Shown piece by piece: positions 35,747-44,694 of a DNA stretch of 64,000 nucleotides. The position numbers and the translations under genes were made by a program. The stretch is from JBBQVS01 sp963792705 (lineage in GTDB: Bacteria; Chloroflexota; Ktedonobacteria; Ktedonobacterales; Ktedonobacteraceae), in contig CAWBXD010000013.1 in assembly GCA_963792705.1 (NCBI GenBank), positions 62,001-126,000 of the forward strand, read 5' to 3'. The number at the start of each line of letters is the position of its first letter. Positions within the stretch are counted from its first letter, which is position 1. Under the pieces are notes generated by a model. It was given only the letters and a program-made list of their open reading frames with translations. It searched no databases and had not been told where the DNA came from.

Positions 35747-36349
35747 TTAGAGTTCAGCTTCACTGTCAAGTTGCTTTATATCTACTGCAATACTTGCAAC
35801 CATAAGATATACGCGTTCCGCGTCGTGTGCAAGCCGTTGATTTACCCATCCAAGCGCATCACGATAGGTTCTGCTAAGTGGATGCATAGGCACAATGCCG
35901 AGTCCAACCTCATTTGTGACTACCAATAATGTTTTCCCTCCCTCTAATGTTTTTATTGTAGCGATTAAATCTTCAATAGCACTTAACACGCTCTCGGTAT
36001 ACCTATTTTTGAGGATTACATCATTCTCTTCATTCATATCCTCTTGTTGTCCCAACCAGTTTGAGAGCCAGAGCGTCATGCAGTCAAGAAGTATCACATC
36101 CGCATCTTTGCTCGCCTCTTGTACAGCATGCACAAGGTCGAGTGGCTCTTCTATAGTTATCCATGTGGTAGGCCGTGAGGCTCGGTGACGCGCGATACGG
36201 TCCTGCATATCTTCATCACTAGCCGTAGCAGTCGCAATGAATGCAACCCTTTTTCCACTGCTTGTCGCCAAACGTTCGGCAAACGTACTTTTTCCACTCC
36301 GTGCTCCACCTATAATAAGCACGAGGCGTGGTGATTGTTGTTGGGCCAT
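35747..36349 (-). CDS. cobU: adenosylcobinamide kinase / adenosylcobinamide-phosphate guanylyltransferase
   Basis: CobU phosphorylates adenosylcobinamide and activates it with GTP in the nucleotide-loop assembly of B12. I start at ATG 36349 (MAQQQSPRLVLIIGGARSGK); the frame extends upstream through non-coding sequence overlapping cobS. The 200-residue protein has P-loop GGARSGKS, RIARHRASRPTTWITIEEP with the guanylylated His, DCMTLWLSNW, and VVTNEVGLGIVPMHPLSRTY. It is the last gene of an operon with cobS and an HD hydrolase. Confidence 0.95.
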   Translation of the reverse strand: MAQQQSPRLVLIIGGARSGKSTFAERLATSSGKRVAFIATATASDEDMQDRIARHRASRPTTWITIEEPLDLVHAVQEASKDADVILLDCMTLWLSNWLGQQEDMNEENDVILKNRYTESVLSAIEDLIATIKTLEGGKTLLVVTNEVGLGIVPMHPLSRTYRDALGWVNQRLAHDAERVYLMVASIAVDIKQLDSEAEL

Positions 36350-36396
36350 GATGGAATTCTTTCTATCATACTGATTTCTGTACGGGTCTGATTTAA

Positions 36397-37209
36397 TCAA
36401 AAACCGATGAGAAACGTGTGTATACATACAAGCAAAAGCAACGCGGCAACTTCTGTACTCTCCGCTATAGCACCGTAGATATCGCCCGTAAGCCCTCCAA
36501 TAAGTCGTGTTACCCATGCACCAAGCAAAAGCGCGATACAGGTAATTGCAACCCATAGAAGGACACCAGCGAGGTGCCCAACGATACATGCAAGCAGAAA
36601 CGCGGTAGCACCAGCAAGAACAAGTTTTGGCAGAGTAACAGTTTGCCGAAATGTTGCACCCAGTCCATTGGGGCGCGCCGAGGGAAAGGTGCGTAACGCT
36701 ACCACCATTGCCCAGCGCGTGGATGGAAGAACGATAAAAAACGCAAGCGAAAGCGTATGGAGTCCTAGGCTGGCGAACAAGGCAAATTTGAGCAGCAGGA
36801 TACAGAAACCTCCAAGCACCCCAAAGCTCCCAACACGGCTATCACGCATGATTTCCAGACGCCGTTCGCGTGTTCGTCCTCCAAAAAGACCATCGCACGT
36901 ATCCATCAATCCATCTAAGTGCAGTCCACCTGTAAGCAGGACGAGCGCGACAACCAGCACAGCCGCAAGCGCGAGACGTGGCAAGAGCATGCCAAAGAGG
37001 AGTTGGACGAGATAGAGCAGGGTGGCAAGCAAGAAACCAACAAATGGAAAGTACGCACTTCCTAGCTTCAGTCGCGGCGTTTCCGTGTCATCGTTACTCG
37101 TCTCGAAATGATATGGTAGTCCGGGCAATGGCAACACTGAAAGAAAACGTGTCGCCGCCACAATCTCCGCATACTGGTCAAACAGCCAAGTAAACAGTCT
37201 ACGCAACAT
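36397..37209 (-). CDS. cobS: adenosylcobinamide-GDP ribazoletransferase (cobalamin synthase)
   Basis: CobS joins adenosylcobinamide-GDP and alpha-ribazole(-phosphate), the last step of B12 assembly, in the membrane. The 270-residue protein has the N-terminal ATRFLSVLPLP, FPFVGFLLATLLYL, and the catalytic GGLHLDGLMDTCDGLFGGRT with its acidic residues, then MRDSRVGSFGVLGGF, and about six membrane helices. It lies three bases downstream of the HD hydrolase gene and 47 bases upstream of cobU, in one transcript. Confidence 0.95.
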   Translation of the reverse strand: MLRRLFTWLFDQYAEIVAATRFLSVLPLPGLPYHFETSNDDTETPRLKLGSAYFPFVGFLLATLLYLVQLLFGMLLPRLALAAVLVVALVLLTGGLHLDGLMDTCDGLFGGRTRERRLEIMRDSRVGSFGVLGGFCILLLKFALFASLGLHTLSLAFFIVLPSTRWAMVVALRTFPSARPNGLGATFRQTVTLPKLVLAGATAFLLACIVGHLAGVLLWVAITCIALLLGAWVTRLIGGLTGDIYGAIAESTEVAALLLLVCIHTFLIGF

Positions 37210-37212
37210 ATG

Positions 37213-37884
37213 CTACAACAGTTCGAGTTCGCGTTTGAACTCATGTAAATAGGTACGCATAAACGCGGTACGCTGCTGTGCAAGTACCTGTCCAGTTGTC
37301 GTAAGCATCGTCTCTTCCAGTTTTAACAATTTCGAGGCAAAATGGTCGAGCATATAGTGCTGATCGTCAAGCGTGTGCTGCTGTCCAAAGGGGTCCTTGG
37401 GATGATATGAGCGCGTTTCTGGAGTGCGACGTACAGCACCCGTAACAGCCCAACGGAGAATACCGATTGCTCCTAAACCATCCAGGCGGTCTGCATCGCG
37501 TACGACACGCGCCTCTAATGTGCGTGGTTCGACACCACGACTAAAACTATGCGCGATAATCGCATGTAGGATAGCCTCTTGTTGCTCTAGTGGCACCTGA
37601 TGCTCTCGTAGCAATGTTGTAGCGAGCGATACCGAGAGATCGGCATGATGCTGTGTCTCGGTATGTGTTGCGGTCCGTCCTAGGTCATGAAGGAGGGCAG
37701 CCATTCCCACAATGAAAGCGTTGGACTGCTCCTGCTTCGCAATAGAGAGTGCCAACGTGTACACCCGTCCCACGTGTTCCCAACCATGGGCCAGATCATC
37801 TATTCCGGTAAAACGTTGCTCTACTTCGGCACAAACGTCTTTTAGTGTTTCTGATGCATTAAAAATGTTATTTTTAGGTTCCAT
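37213..37884 (-). CDS. HD-domain phosphohydrolase in the cobalamin operon
   Basis: The 223-residue protein carries a full HD metal site: HGWEHVGRVYTLAL, the central AALLHDLGRTA, and RDADRLDGLGAIGILRW, arranged like YpgQ/YfbR-type nucleotide or phosphoester hydrolases. It is the first gene of an operon with cobS and cobU. No CobC/CobZ alpha-ribazole phosphatase is seen in the window, so this protein could fill that step; this is inference from position only. It might equally be a housekeeping pyrophosphatase that happens to be co-transcribed. No strong ribosome site precedes ATG 37884. Confidence 0.8.
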   Translation of the reverse strand: MEPKNNIFNASETLKDVCAEVEQRFTGIDDLAHGWEHVGRVYTLALSIAKQEQSNAFIVGMAALLHDLGRTATHTETQHHADLSVSLATTLLREHQVPLEQQEAILHAIIAHSFSRGVEPRTLEARVVRDADRLDGLGAIGILRWAVTGAVRRTPETRSYHPKDPFGQQHTLDDQHYMLDHFASKLLKLEETMLTTTGQVLAQQRTAFMRTYLHEFKRELELL

Positions 37885-38018
37885 ATAATAAATACGATGC
37901 TTCTTTCTATGTATGTTTATACTGAATGAGGATAATCTTCCTCATTATACGATTCAAATCGAACAACACGATAGTGCCATCTGTATGATGAGTCTACTAG
38001 CCTTCGATTAATGGTTTC

Positions 38019-38167
38019 GTAGGGACCACATTGATGGCGTCCAAGCCCAATTCATTGGGCGAGTTACATCCAGGACTGCACATTGCTTCGCTCGTGCAGA
38101 GGACGCCATCAATGTGGTCCCTACGAATTCATCACATCAAGGTTGGGAGACTTGTAGGGACCACATA
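38019..38167. repeat. palindromic repeat, copy 4 (106 bp) plus half copy
   Basis: Arms start GTAGGGACCACATTGATGGC and end GCCATCAATGTGGTCCCTAC (38124). The centre is shortened relative to the 147-bp copies, going directly from the CGCCCAATTC part to the GACTGCACATTGC part. The flank ATCACATCAAGGTTGGGAGA follows, then a solitary arm start GTAGGGACCACAT (38154-38167). It fills the gap between the HD gene and the response-regulator gene; no other feature is seen there. Confidence 0.88.
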
Positions 38168-38259
38168 ATGTGGCATGTATTCTAATTTTGCTTGCTTGCT
38201 ATACTGGCAATAAGAAGTATTTTATACGTAATAATAATGCCTTTGACCGGAGTCCTCTC

Positions 38260-39000
38260 ATGATACAAACATCTTTACCATACACAATGCAAGACGAGTC
38301 GCGTCTCATCGCCATGACCCAACACAGCAATACACTTCGTACTGATGTTATTCGTGTGTTGCTGGTAGACGACTACGCATTAATGCGTGAGGGATTACAG
38401 CAATTGCTCATACGCGAGAAAGATATACAGGTTATAGGCGAGGCAGTAAATGGAAGCGAGGCACTACACGCAATTCAACGTCTCCATCCTCATGTAGTAT
38501 TATTGAGTAGCCATATTCCTGTTGTTGATAGTATCGCGGTTACACACCTTGTTACACGGGAGTTTCCTGGCGTAGCCGTAATCATGCTTGCCATGCATCA
38601 CGATCAACAGCATATGCTACAGGCGTTGAAAAGTGGTGCGCGTGGTTATCTCTTAAAAAATGCCTCTATCAGTGAGGTGACAGAGGCTATCAGAGCGGTT
38701 CATGCTGGCGGTATGCTTATTGAACCTGAAATGACCGGAGCTATCGTTAGCGAACTGCGGCGTCTCTCAAAGAGTTCAAAGGGAGGGCCGCATATACTTG
38801 ATCTGCTGACCGAAAAAGAACTTGAGATCGTGCGCTATATCGCCACTGGTATGAGCAATAAAGAAATTGCCGACAAACTCGCGTATTCTGAAAAAACGGT
38901 TAAGAATTATCTATCAATCATCTTCCAAAAACTAAATATCCGTGACCGTACTCAAGCCGCCATATTAGCGTTGCGTCAAGGTATCTTGCCAGAAGAATAG
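38260..39000 (+). CDS. atypical NarL-family response regulator lacking the phospho-Asp
   Basis: I start at ATG 38260 (MIQTSLPYTMQDE), preceded by CCGGAG; the frame upstream runs into a repeat. The 246-residue protein keeps the receiver's acidic pair (LLVDDY, about 37-38) and Lys (LLKNAS), but the phospho-acceptor position reads HVVLLSSHIP, so Ser83 replaces Asp. The usual Thr/Ser switch residue is Ala (VIMLAMHH). The LuxR-type HTH is intact (LTEKELEIVRYIATGMSNKE onward). It should bind DNA independently of phosphorylation. The adjacent downstream gene is a pseudokinase rather than a histidine kinase. Confidence 0.9.
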   Translation: MIQTSLPYTMQDESRLIAMTQHSNTLRTDVIRVLLVDDYALMREGLQQLLIREKDIQVIGEAVNGSEALHAIQRLHPHVVLLSSHIPVVDSIAVTHLVTREFPGVAVIMLAMHHDQQHMLQALKSGARGYLLKNASISEVTEAIRAVHAGGMLIEPEMTGAIVSELRRLSKSSKGGPHILDLLTEKELEIVRYIATGMSNKEIADKLAYSEKTVKNYLSIIFQKLNIRDRTQAAILALRQGILPEE

Positions 39001-39191
39001 GACAGAAGCATGGATGCTTGTGAGGGACTCTCATTGGTTATCTTACAAAAAGCCCTACTATTCTCCCATGCTCCTTTGCGGGTTCTTTCGTACTATGGTA
39101 TACTAGTGCCGCCGCTATGTGTAGACGCGATGCCATAGAGGGCATCACGTATAAACTTATGTATATACTATTATAGACCTTGAGGGATTTT

Positions 39192-40352
39192 ATGGCGGAT
39201 AGAGAGCGGCTCATTCAAAAACGCTATCAACTACAAAGCGTGCTGACAAAGGGGTCAGCCTGCATTATCTATCTAGCATTCGATCAGGTATTGCAACGGG
39301 TTGTCGCAGTCAAAGTAATCCCGGCTGATTATGTAGCTGCATACAAGGCCTCTATTCGGCTTACGGCCCAATTCTCTCATCCCAACATTATCGGTACCTA
39401 CGACTTTATTCAAGAGTCGGAGACCCTCTATCTTGTGCAGGAGTATGTCAATGGCGATAACTTTGGCAGCCTTCTACAAACACAACTCTCGCCATACGCG
39501 GTTGCGGACATTGGTGTGCAGTTGTGTCAGGCACTTCTTTATGCAGGTAGTAGTACACGCGGTATATGTCACGGTGATTTGACACCTGCAGCAATTATCT
39601 ATGACCGTCGGGGGCTGATACGCATAAATGGTTTCGCCTTGCCCAGCAACGTGCAGTACTTCGCGGCATGGAGTCTTGTTGGCGGTGGAGGAAAAACAGT
39701 TTCAGACCCAGAGCTACCCTGGGGGAAGATCAGCGATGCACGTCGCGCTGACGATACACGCGCCGTCGGCTTATTGCTTTATCAACTGTTGGCCGGTCGC
39801 CCTGCTGGTGCAACGAGTGTAGAGCCACCATCCGATGGTCGCCTTCGCTTTCTGCGAAATGTGCCTGTCGAGCTGTGCGAGATTATTGCTCGCACCATTG
39901 TTCAACAACATCCACAACATATAAACACACCCGAAACGCTTTATGAGGAGTTGTCTAAACAGGTAGAGGCACTGGAACCGCCAGCGGAACCGACTCCTAG
40001 CAGCTACCGAGGAGATGATAATTTCAGCATGGCGGCAAAGAGTTCAGACCTGCCAGGAGCAGAGAAACTTGTAACAGCGTTGCCTATTCGAGATGGTGGT
40101 GGAACAAGTCTTTCGCCCTTTCAAACAGAAGCAAATGGACCAATGGTTGCAATGGAACCACAGGCACAACAACCTGCCTTTCCACAAATGATGCCAGACG
40201 CACCGCTCAAACTTGCTTCTCCCTATGGAACTTACCCCGACACTCAACCAGCACGCCGTATCGGTATTCCAGCATTGATATTTTTCTGCCTATTAATATT
40301 TGTCGCCTTTTTCGTTGTTGGCTACTTCGTCGCCCACGCAATTTTACGATGA
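39192..40352 (+). CDS. membrane-anchored Ser/Thr pseudokinase
   Basis: I start at ATG 39192 with GAGGG just upstream. The 386-residue protein has a kinase fold at about 12-265 but lacks catalytic residues. The Gly-rich loop is replaced by TKGSACIIYLA. Lys41 (VVAVKV) is kept. The catalytic loop reads CHGDLTPAAI with Asp129 but Ala134 instead of the metal-binding Asn. The DFG position reads NGF (Asn146 for Asp). A disordered Gln/Pro-rich linker leads to one C-terminal membrane helix (about 358-380). It is probably a scaffold or ligand sensor rather than an enzyme. Confidence 0.88.
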   Translation: MADRERLIQKRYQLQSVLTKGSACIIYLAFDQVLQRVVAVKVIPADYVAAYKASIRLTAQFSHPNIIGTYDFIQESETLYLVQEYVNGDNFGSLLQTQLSPYAVADIGVQLCQALLYAGSSTRGICHGDLTPAAIIYDRRGLIRINGFALPSNVQYFAAWSLVGGGGKTVSDPELPWGKISDARRADDTRAVGLLLYQLLAGRPAGATSVEPPSDGRLRFLRNVPVELCEIIARTIVQQHPQHINTPETLYEELSKQVEALEPPAEPTPSSYRGDDNFSMAAKSSDLPGAEKLVTALPIRDGGGTSLSPFQTEANGPMVAMEPQAQQPAFPQMMPDAPLKLASPYGTYPDTQPARRIGIPALIFFCLLIFVAFFVVGYFVAHAILR

Positions 40353-40497
40353 CGACGTTATAACAACGGAAGTTTCTTGCAGAAGCCCATTGATATTCCC
40401 CCACCACTCTTTCCTCGTGGTAGAATGGCAACATGATAAGCGCGACCTGATGGTACCTCTTTATATATCAGGTCGTAAGGGAGCGAAGGGAGCGGCA

Positions 40498-42252
40498 ATG
40501 GGTGATCTCTGGCGAGCACTTGGCTATTTACGCAAATATTGGGCAACAACGTCAGGTGCCTTTCTTAGCCTGCTGATTGTCACAGCAACAAATCTTGTCA
40601 GTCCACAAATTCTACGTATCGTGATCGACCAAGGAATCAGCGCAAAAAACTTGACGGTAGTTATTTATACTTCGCTTGGCTTACTTGCGGTTGCTGGTAT
40701 ACGTGATCTCAGTTCATTCACACAAGGCTATTGGAGCGAGAAGGCAAGTCAGGGTGCGGCTTACGATATGCGAAATGCCATCTTTGCACACCTTGAAAAC
40801 CTCAGCTTCAGCTATCACGATAGAGCACAAACGGGCCAACTTATGACGCGAGTCACCAGCGATGTAGAAGCAGTACGCAACTTTACAGGTGCTGGTATTC
40901 TGCAACTCCTGAACGCCATCGTCATGTTAGTTGGAAGTGCCACTATCCTGCTCATTTCTAACTGGAAACTAGCATCGCTCGCCCTACTTATGGTGCCTGC
41001 TATTGCCGCCGTATTCTTTGTTTTCTTAACGCGTGTCGGGCCACGTTTCCGCATCGTGCAACAAAAATTAGGCAATCTGAATACCGTCTTACAGGAAAAT
41101 CTGGCAGGGGTGCGCGTCATCAAAGCGTTTGTACGCGAGCCATATGAGCATGATCGCTATTTTAAAGCCAATGATGACCTGTTGCAGGAAAACCTGACCA
41201 TTGTGGGTAGCTCCTCGTTTGCCTTCCCACTCATCTTCTTTATCTCCAATCTTGGTACCTTAGCGGTTATCTGGTTTGGCGGTTCGCAGGTTATTGGTGG
41301 TACATTGAGCATTGGAGCATTGGTAGCCTTCAACAGCTATCTCAGCTTCCTCTTAATGCCTGTTTTCATTCTCGGTAGCACTATCACATCGCTCTCACAA
41401 GCCTCTGCCTCCGCTCATCGCGTCTTCGAGGTTGTTGACGCTCCCATCGAGGTGAAGGATGCTCCCGATGCCAAACCATTACCGCAGCTACAGGGACGTG
41501 TCAGCTTTGAGAAGGTGAATTTCCGCTATGCGGGAAGCGAGGTACTGACGCTTGATGGCATCTCGTTTACGGCACAGCCGGGGCAGACAGTGGCTATCCT
41601 GGGACGTACCGGCTCCGGCAAATCGAGCATCATCAATCTTATTCCGCGCTTCTACGATGCCACGGATGGGCGTGTGCTTGTCGATGACAATGATGTACGT
41701 ATGGTTACGCTGACGAGCCTACGCTCACAAATCGGTATCGTCCTGCAAGAAACAAATCTTTTTAGTGGTACCATTCGTGACAACATCGCTTACGGGCGGC
41801 CCGGTGCGACGCAAGAAGAGGTTGAGGCGGCGGCACAAGCAGCTCAGGCGCATACCTTTATCACAAGTTTTCCAACAGGCTATGATACGCTGGTTGGTGA
41901 GCGCGGCGTGGGACTCAGTGGCGGTCAGAAGCAGCGTATTGCTATTGCGCGTGCGCTCCTGCTCAATCCTGCCCTACTCATCCTGGACGATAGCACATCG
42001 GCGGTTGACGCTGAAACCGAGTTTCAAATTCAGCAAGCCTTGTTACATTTGATGAAGGACCGCACATCGTTTGTCATCGCTCAACGTATCAGCACAGTTC
42101 GTAACGCTGACCTCGTTCTCCTTATTGATGGCGGCAAACTTGTAGCGCAAGGCACACATGAAGAGTTAGAAAAGACAAGCGGCCTGTACTGTGAACTGCT
42201 CGAGTCACAGTTGATGAACAACGAAAAATTGGCACCGGTCGGGGCAGCATAA
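40498..42252 (+). CDS. ABC exporter half-transporter, degenerate-site subunit
   Basis: I start at ATG 40498 (MGDLWRALGYLRKYW) with AAGGGAG upstream; the frame opens earlier without support. The 584-residue protein has six membrane helices and an ATPase with Walker A GRTGSGKSS and a canonical signature LSGGQKQR. Its Walker B ends LILDDS (Asp in place of the catalytic Glu) and the switch His is Gln (IAQRIS). With the next gene it should form a heterodimer with one consensus and one degenerate ATP site, like TM287/288 or BmrCD. Substrates are typically drugs or lipids. Confidence 0.93.
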   Translation: MGDLWRALGYLRKYWATTSGAFLSLLIVTATNLVSPQILRIVIDQGISAKNLTVVIYTSLGLLAVAGIRDLSSFTQGYWSEKASQGAAYDMRNAIFAHLENLSFSYHDRAQTGQLMTRVTSDVEAVRNFTGAGILQLLNAIVMLVGSATILLISNWKLASLALLMVPAIAAVFFVFLTRVGPRFRIVQQKLGNLNTVLQENLAGVRVIKAFVREPYEHDRYFKANDDLLQENLTIVGSSSFAFPLIFFISNLGTLAVIWFGGSQVIGGTLSIGALVAFNSYLSFLLMPVFILGSTITSLSQASASAHRVFEVVDAPIEVKDAPDAKPLPQLQGRVSFEKVNFRYAGSEVLTLDGISFTAQPGQTVAILGRTGSGKSSIINLIPRFYDATDGRVLVDDNDVRMVTLTSLRSQIGIVLQETNLFSGTIRDNIAYGRPGATQEEVEAAAQAAQAHTFITSFPTGYDTLVGERGVGLSGGQKQRIAIARALLLNPALLILDDSTSAVDAETEFQIQQALLHLMKDRTSFVIAQRISTVRNADLVLLIDGGKLVAQGTHEELEKTSGLYCELLESQLMNNEKLAPVGAA

Positions 42253-42270
42253 AGTGAAGGACATACAAGC

Positions 42271-44088
42271 ATGAGCCAACGTATCGCAAACGAGGAGAAG
42301 GCGCACTTTTATGGTCCGGCGCAGGATACCGCCGCCGATAGTGAGCATGTCAATACGGGCGCGGTCTTACGTCGCCTGTTGAGCTATTTCGCACCATTTC
42401 GCACACAACTTTTGGGCGCGTTGGTGCTGGTTATTATTTCAGCCGGAACGCAAGCTATCGGACCAGCGTTAATTGGAAACGCGATTGACGTATACATCGC
42501 GAAAAGAGATGGCGCAGGGCTAGCACAAACGATGCTGATCTTGCTTGGGGTCTACGTTATAGGGTATGTGTCACAATTTGGACAAACCTACTTGATTGGC
42601 ACTATCGGTCAACGCTTCCTTTCGGCATTGCGTACACAGATATTTGATAAGGTCCAATCGCTCTCAATCGCTTTTTTCGATCAGACCAAGGCGGGCGACC
42701 TGATGTCACGCCTCGTCAACGATATCCAGGTCATCAACCAACTGCTCAGTCAAGGCGTGACACAGGTTATTGGAAGCGTGTTCTCGCTTGTTGGTATTCT
42801 TATTGCGATGCTTGTGCTTAACGTACCGCTTGCCCTTTTAAGCTTTATTACGGTGCCAATCATGGTGTGGGTGACGGTCATTTTCGCGCAAAACTCGCGT
42901 AAAGCGTTTCGTGATACGCGCTCTGTAATCGGTATTGTCTCTTCCGAATTAGAGGAGGAACTAGTCGGTGTACGTGTCGCACAGGCGTTTAACCGCACGG
43001 ACGCGAATATCGAACACTTCGCTGAACATAACGCGATTAACCGAGATGTCAATGTGCATGCGGTTGCCATCACCTCGGCCTTTACCCCCACTATCGACAT
43101 CATCAGCACGTTAGCAACGGCTATCGTGGCTGGTTTTGGCGGTTGGCTTGCTATTCGAGGCACGATTCCGGTGGGTGTTGTGGTCGCATTCTTCATCTAT
43201 GTACAACAGTTTTTCCGTCCCATTCAGATTATTAGCAGCATTTATACGCAGGCACAAGGAGCGTTAGCAGGGGCTGAACGTATTTTTGAGCTTGTCGATG
43301 AACCCGTCGAGCAAAAAGATACGCCAGGAGCACAGCCATTACCACGAATAGTGGGTCATGTTGCATACGAACACGTCAATTTCGCCTATAACGCGGACAA
43401 AGACAAGCCAGATTTTGTGCTTCATGACATTAATCTTGATGTGAGAGCAGGCGAAACGATTGCGCTTGTCGGCGAAACAGGTGCGGGAAAATCCTCATTG
43501 GTCAACTTGCTCCCGCGTTTCTACGATGCGACAGATGGCAAGGTTCTGATTGATGGCTATGATATAAAGAATGTAACCCTGGCAAGCTTGCGAAAACAGG
43601 TTGGTATTGTGCAGCAGGACACATTTCTCTTTTCGGGGAGTGTCGCCGACAATATCCGCTATGGGCGGCTAGATGCCAGCGATGCCGAGGTAGAGGCGGC
43701 CGCCCGTACCGTCAGTATTCACGAATTTATTGCAAATTTGCCGGAGGGTTACAAAACAAAACTTGGTGAGCGTGGTAGTGGTCTCAGCCAAGGGCAACGC
43801 CAACTGCTGGCCTTTGCACGTACCGTGCTGGCAGATACTCCGCTCCTCATTCTCGATGAGGCTACATCCAGCATTGACACGCAGACAGAACAGTTGATTC
43901 AGGAAGCTCTTAAACGTCTCTTGCGAGACCGAACCGCCTTTATTATCGCCCATCGCCTCTCGACCATCCGTGACGCTGATCGCGTACTTGTACTCGACAA
44001 CGGGCGTATTATTGAAAGCGGTACGCATGATGAATTGTTGGCAAAGAATGGGCATTATGCCGATTTGTACAATCGGCAATTTCCTTGA
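42271..44088 (+). CDS. ABC exporter half-transporter, catalytic subunit
   Basis: This 605-residue partner starts 18 bases after the previous stop. It has an extra polar N-terminus of about 35 residues, six membrane helices and an ATPase with Walker A GETGAGKSS, Walker B LILDEA with catalytic Glu and the switch His (IAHRLS), but a non-canonical signature LSQGQRQ. The mutations are complementary to those of the partner, so the intact site uses this Walker B with the partner's LSGGQ. Its TGA abuts, without a gap, the stop codon of the converging ACT-domain gene; no terminator lies between. Confidence 0.93.
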   Translation: MSQRIANEEKAHFYGPAQDTAADSEHVNTGAVLRRLLSYFAPFRTQLLGALVLVIISAGTQAIGPALIGNAIDVYIAKRDGAGLAQTMLILLGVYVIGYVSQFGQTYLIGTIGQRFLSALRTQIFDKVQSLSIAFFDQTKAGDLMSRLVNDIQVINQLLSQGVTQVIGSVFSLVGILIAMLVLNVPLALLSFITVPIMVWVTVIFAQNSRKAFRDTRSVIGIVSSELEEELVGVRVAQAFNRTDANIEHFAEHNAINRDVNVHAVAITSAFTPTIDIISTLATAIVAGFGGWLAIRGTIPVGVVVAFFIYVQQFFRPIQIISSIYTQAQGALAGAERIFELVDEPVEQKDTPGAQPLPRIVGHVAYEHVNFAYNADKDKPDFVLHDINLDVRAGETIALVGETGAGKSSLVNLLPRFYDATDGKVLIDGYDIKNVTLASLRKQVGIVQQDTFLFSGSVADNIRYGRLDASDAEVEAAARTVSIHEFIANLPEGYKTKLGERGSGLSQGQRQLLAFARTVLADTPLLILDEATSSIDTQTEQLIQEALKRLLRDRTAFIIAHRLSTIRDADRVLVLDNGRIIESGTHDELLAKNGHYADLYNRQFP

Positions 44089-44478
44089 TTAACGTTTTAC
44101 CTCGTGTCCAGCACGTACCAGTACCTGTAAGGCTCGTTCGAGATCACCCTCTTTAATCAAGAGATGATCGGTTTCGTAAGTGGCAATAGCCAGTACGCTG
44201 ACATTCGACTCGGCAAGCGGAACGGCAAGCGAGACGTGGATGCCTGAGAGCGAGAAATCAAAGGCTCCATCGACTCGCACACAACGCCAACCGCGTTCAG
44301 CCGTTGTGTCCTCAATGGGCACATTTTCTTGTAAACAAACGACGGAGAGTTCAGTACGGGTGCGCGTCAACGAGATAAAATCATCGCCCATCAAAGCCCA
44401 GTTAGGGATATGCCCATTGGGGTCGAGACGACTCACGGCATAGGTCTGGGGCAGAACGTTGAGTGTCAATTGCTGCAT
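44089..44478 (-). CDS. ACT-domain protein
   Basis: I start at ATG 44478 (MQQLTLNVLPQTYAVSRLDP) with AAGGAAG upstream. The 129-residue protein matches the small tandem-ACT family related to CASTOR-type ACT_7 proteins: the TRTELSVVCLQENVP strand-helix and GWRCVRVDGAFDFSLSGIHV, followed by SNVSVLAIATYETDHLLIKE. ACT domains bind amino acids and regulate enzymes or transport; the ligand is unknown. It converges on the ABC exporter with abutting stop codons. A functional link to the exporter is not shown. Confidence 0.8.
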   Translation of the reverse strand: MQQLTLNVLPQTYAVSRLDPNGHIPNWALMGDDFISLTRTRTELSVVCLQENVPIEDTTAERGWRCVRVDGAFDFSLSGIHVSLAVPLAESNVSVLAIATYETDHLLIKEGDLERALQVLVRAGHEVKR

Positions 44479-44694
44479 TGATCTTCCTTGTTCCTTTGGT
44501 AATGGAGCTTGCATACTGCATAGCCGAACGAAAAAGAACATACCCTCTTATGCACAATGGTCGCAAGCCTGTTCACGCTGCAACGCTGCACGTAAGGTAG
44601 AACAGATCAACTACAACACGACCAACGCTGGTCTGTCTGTCATGTAGCAAAACAAAGGGAAGGTAGTATAAGGAATATTCTATCACATCTACTA

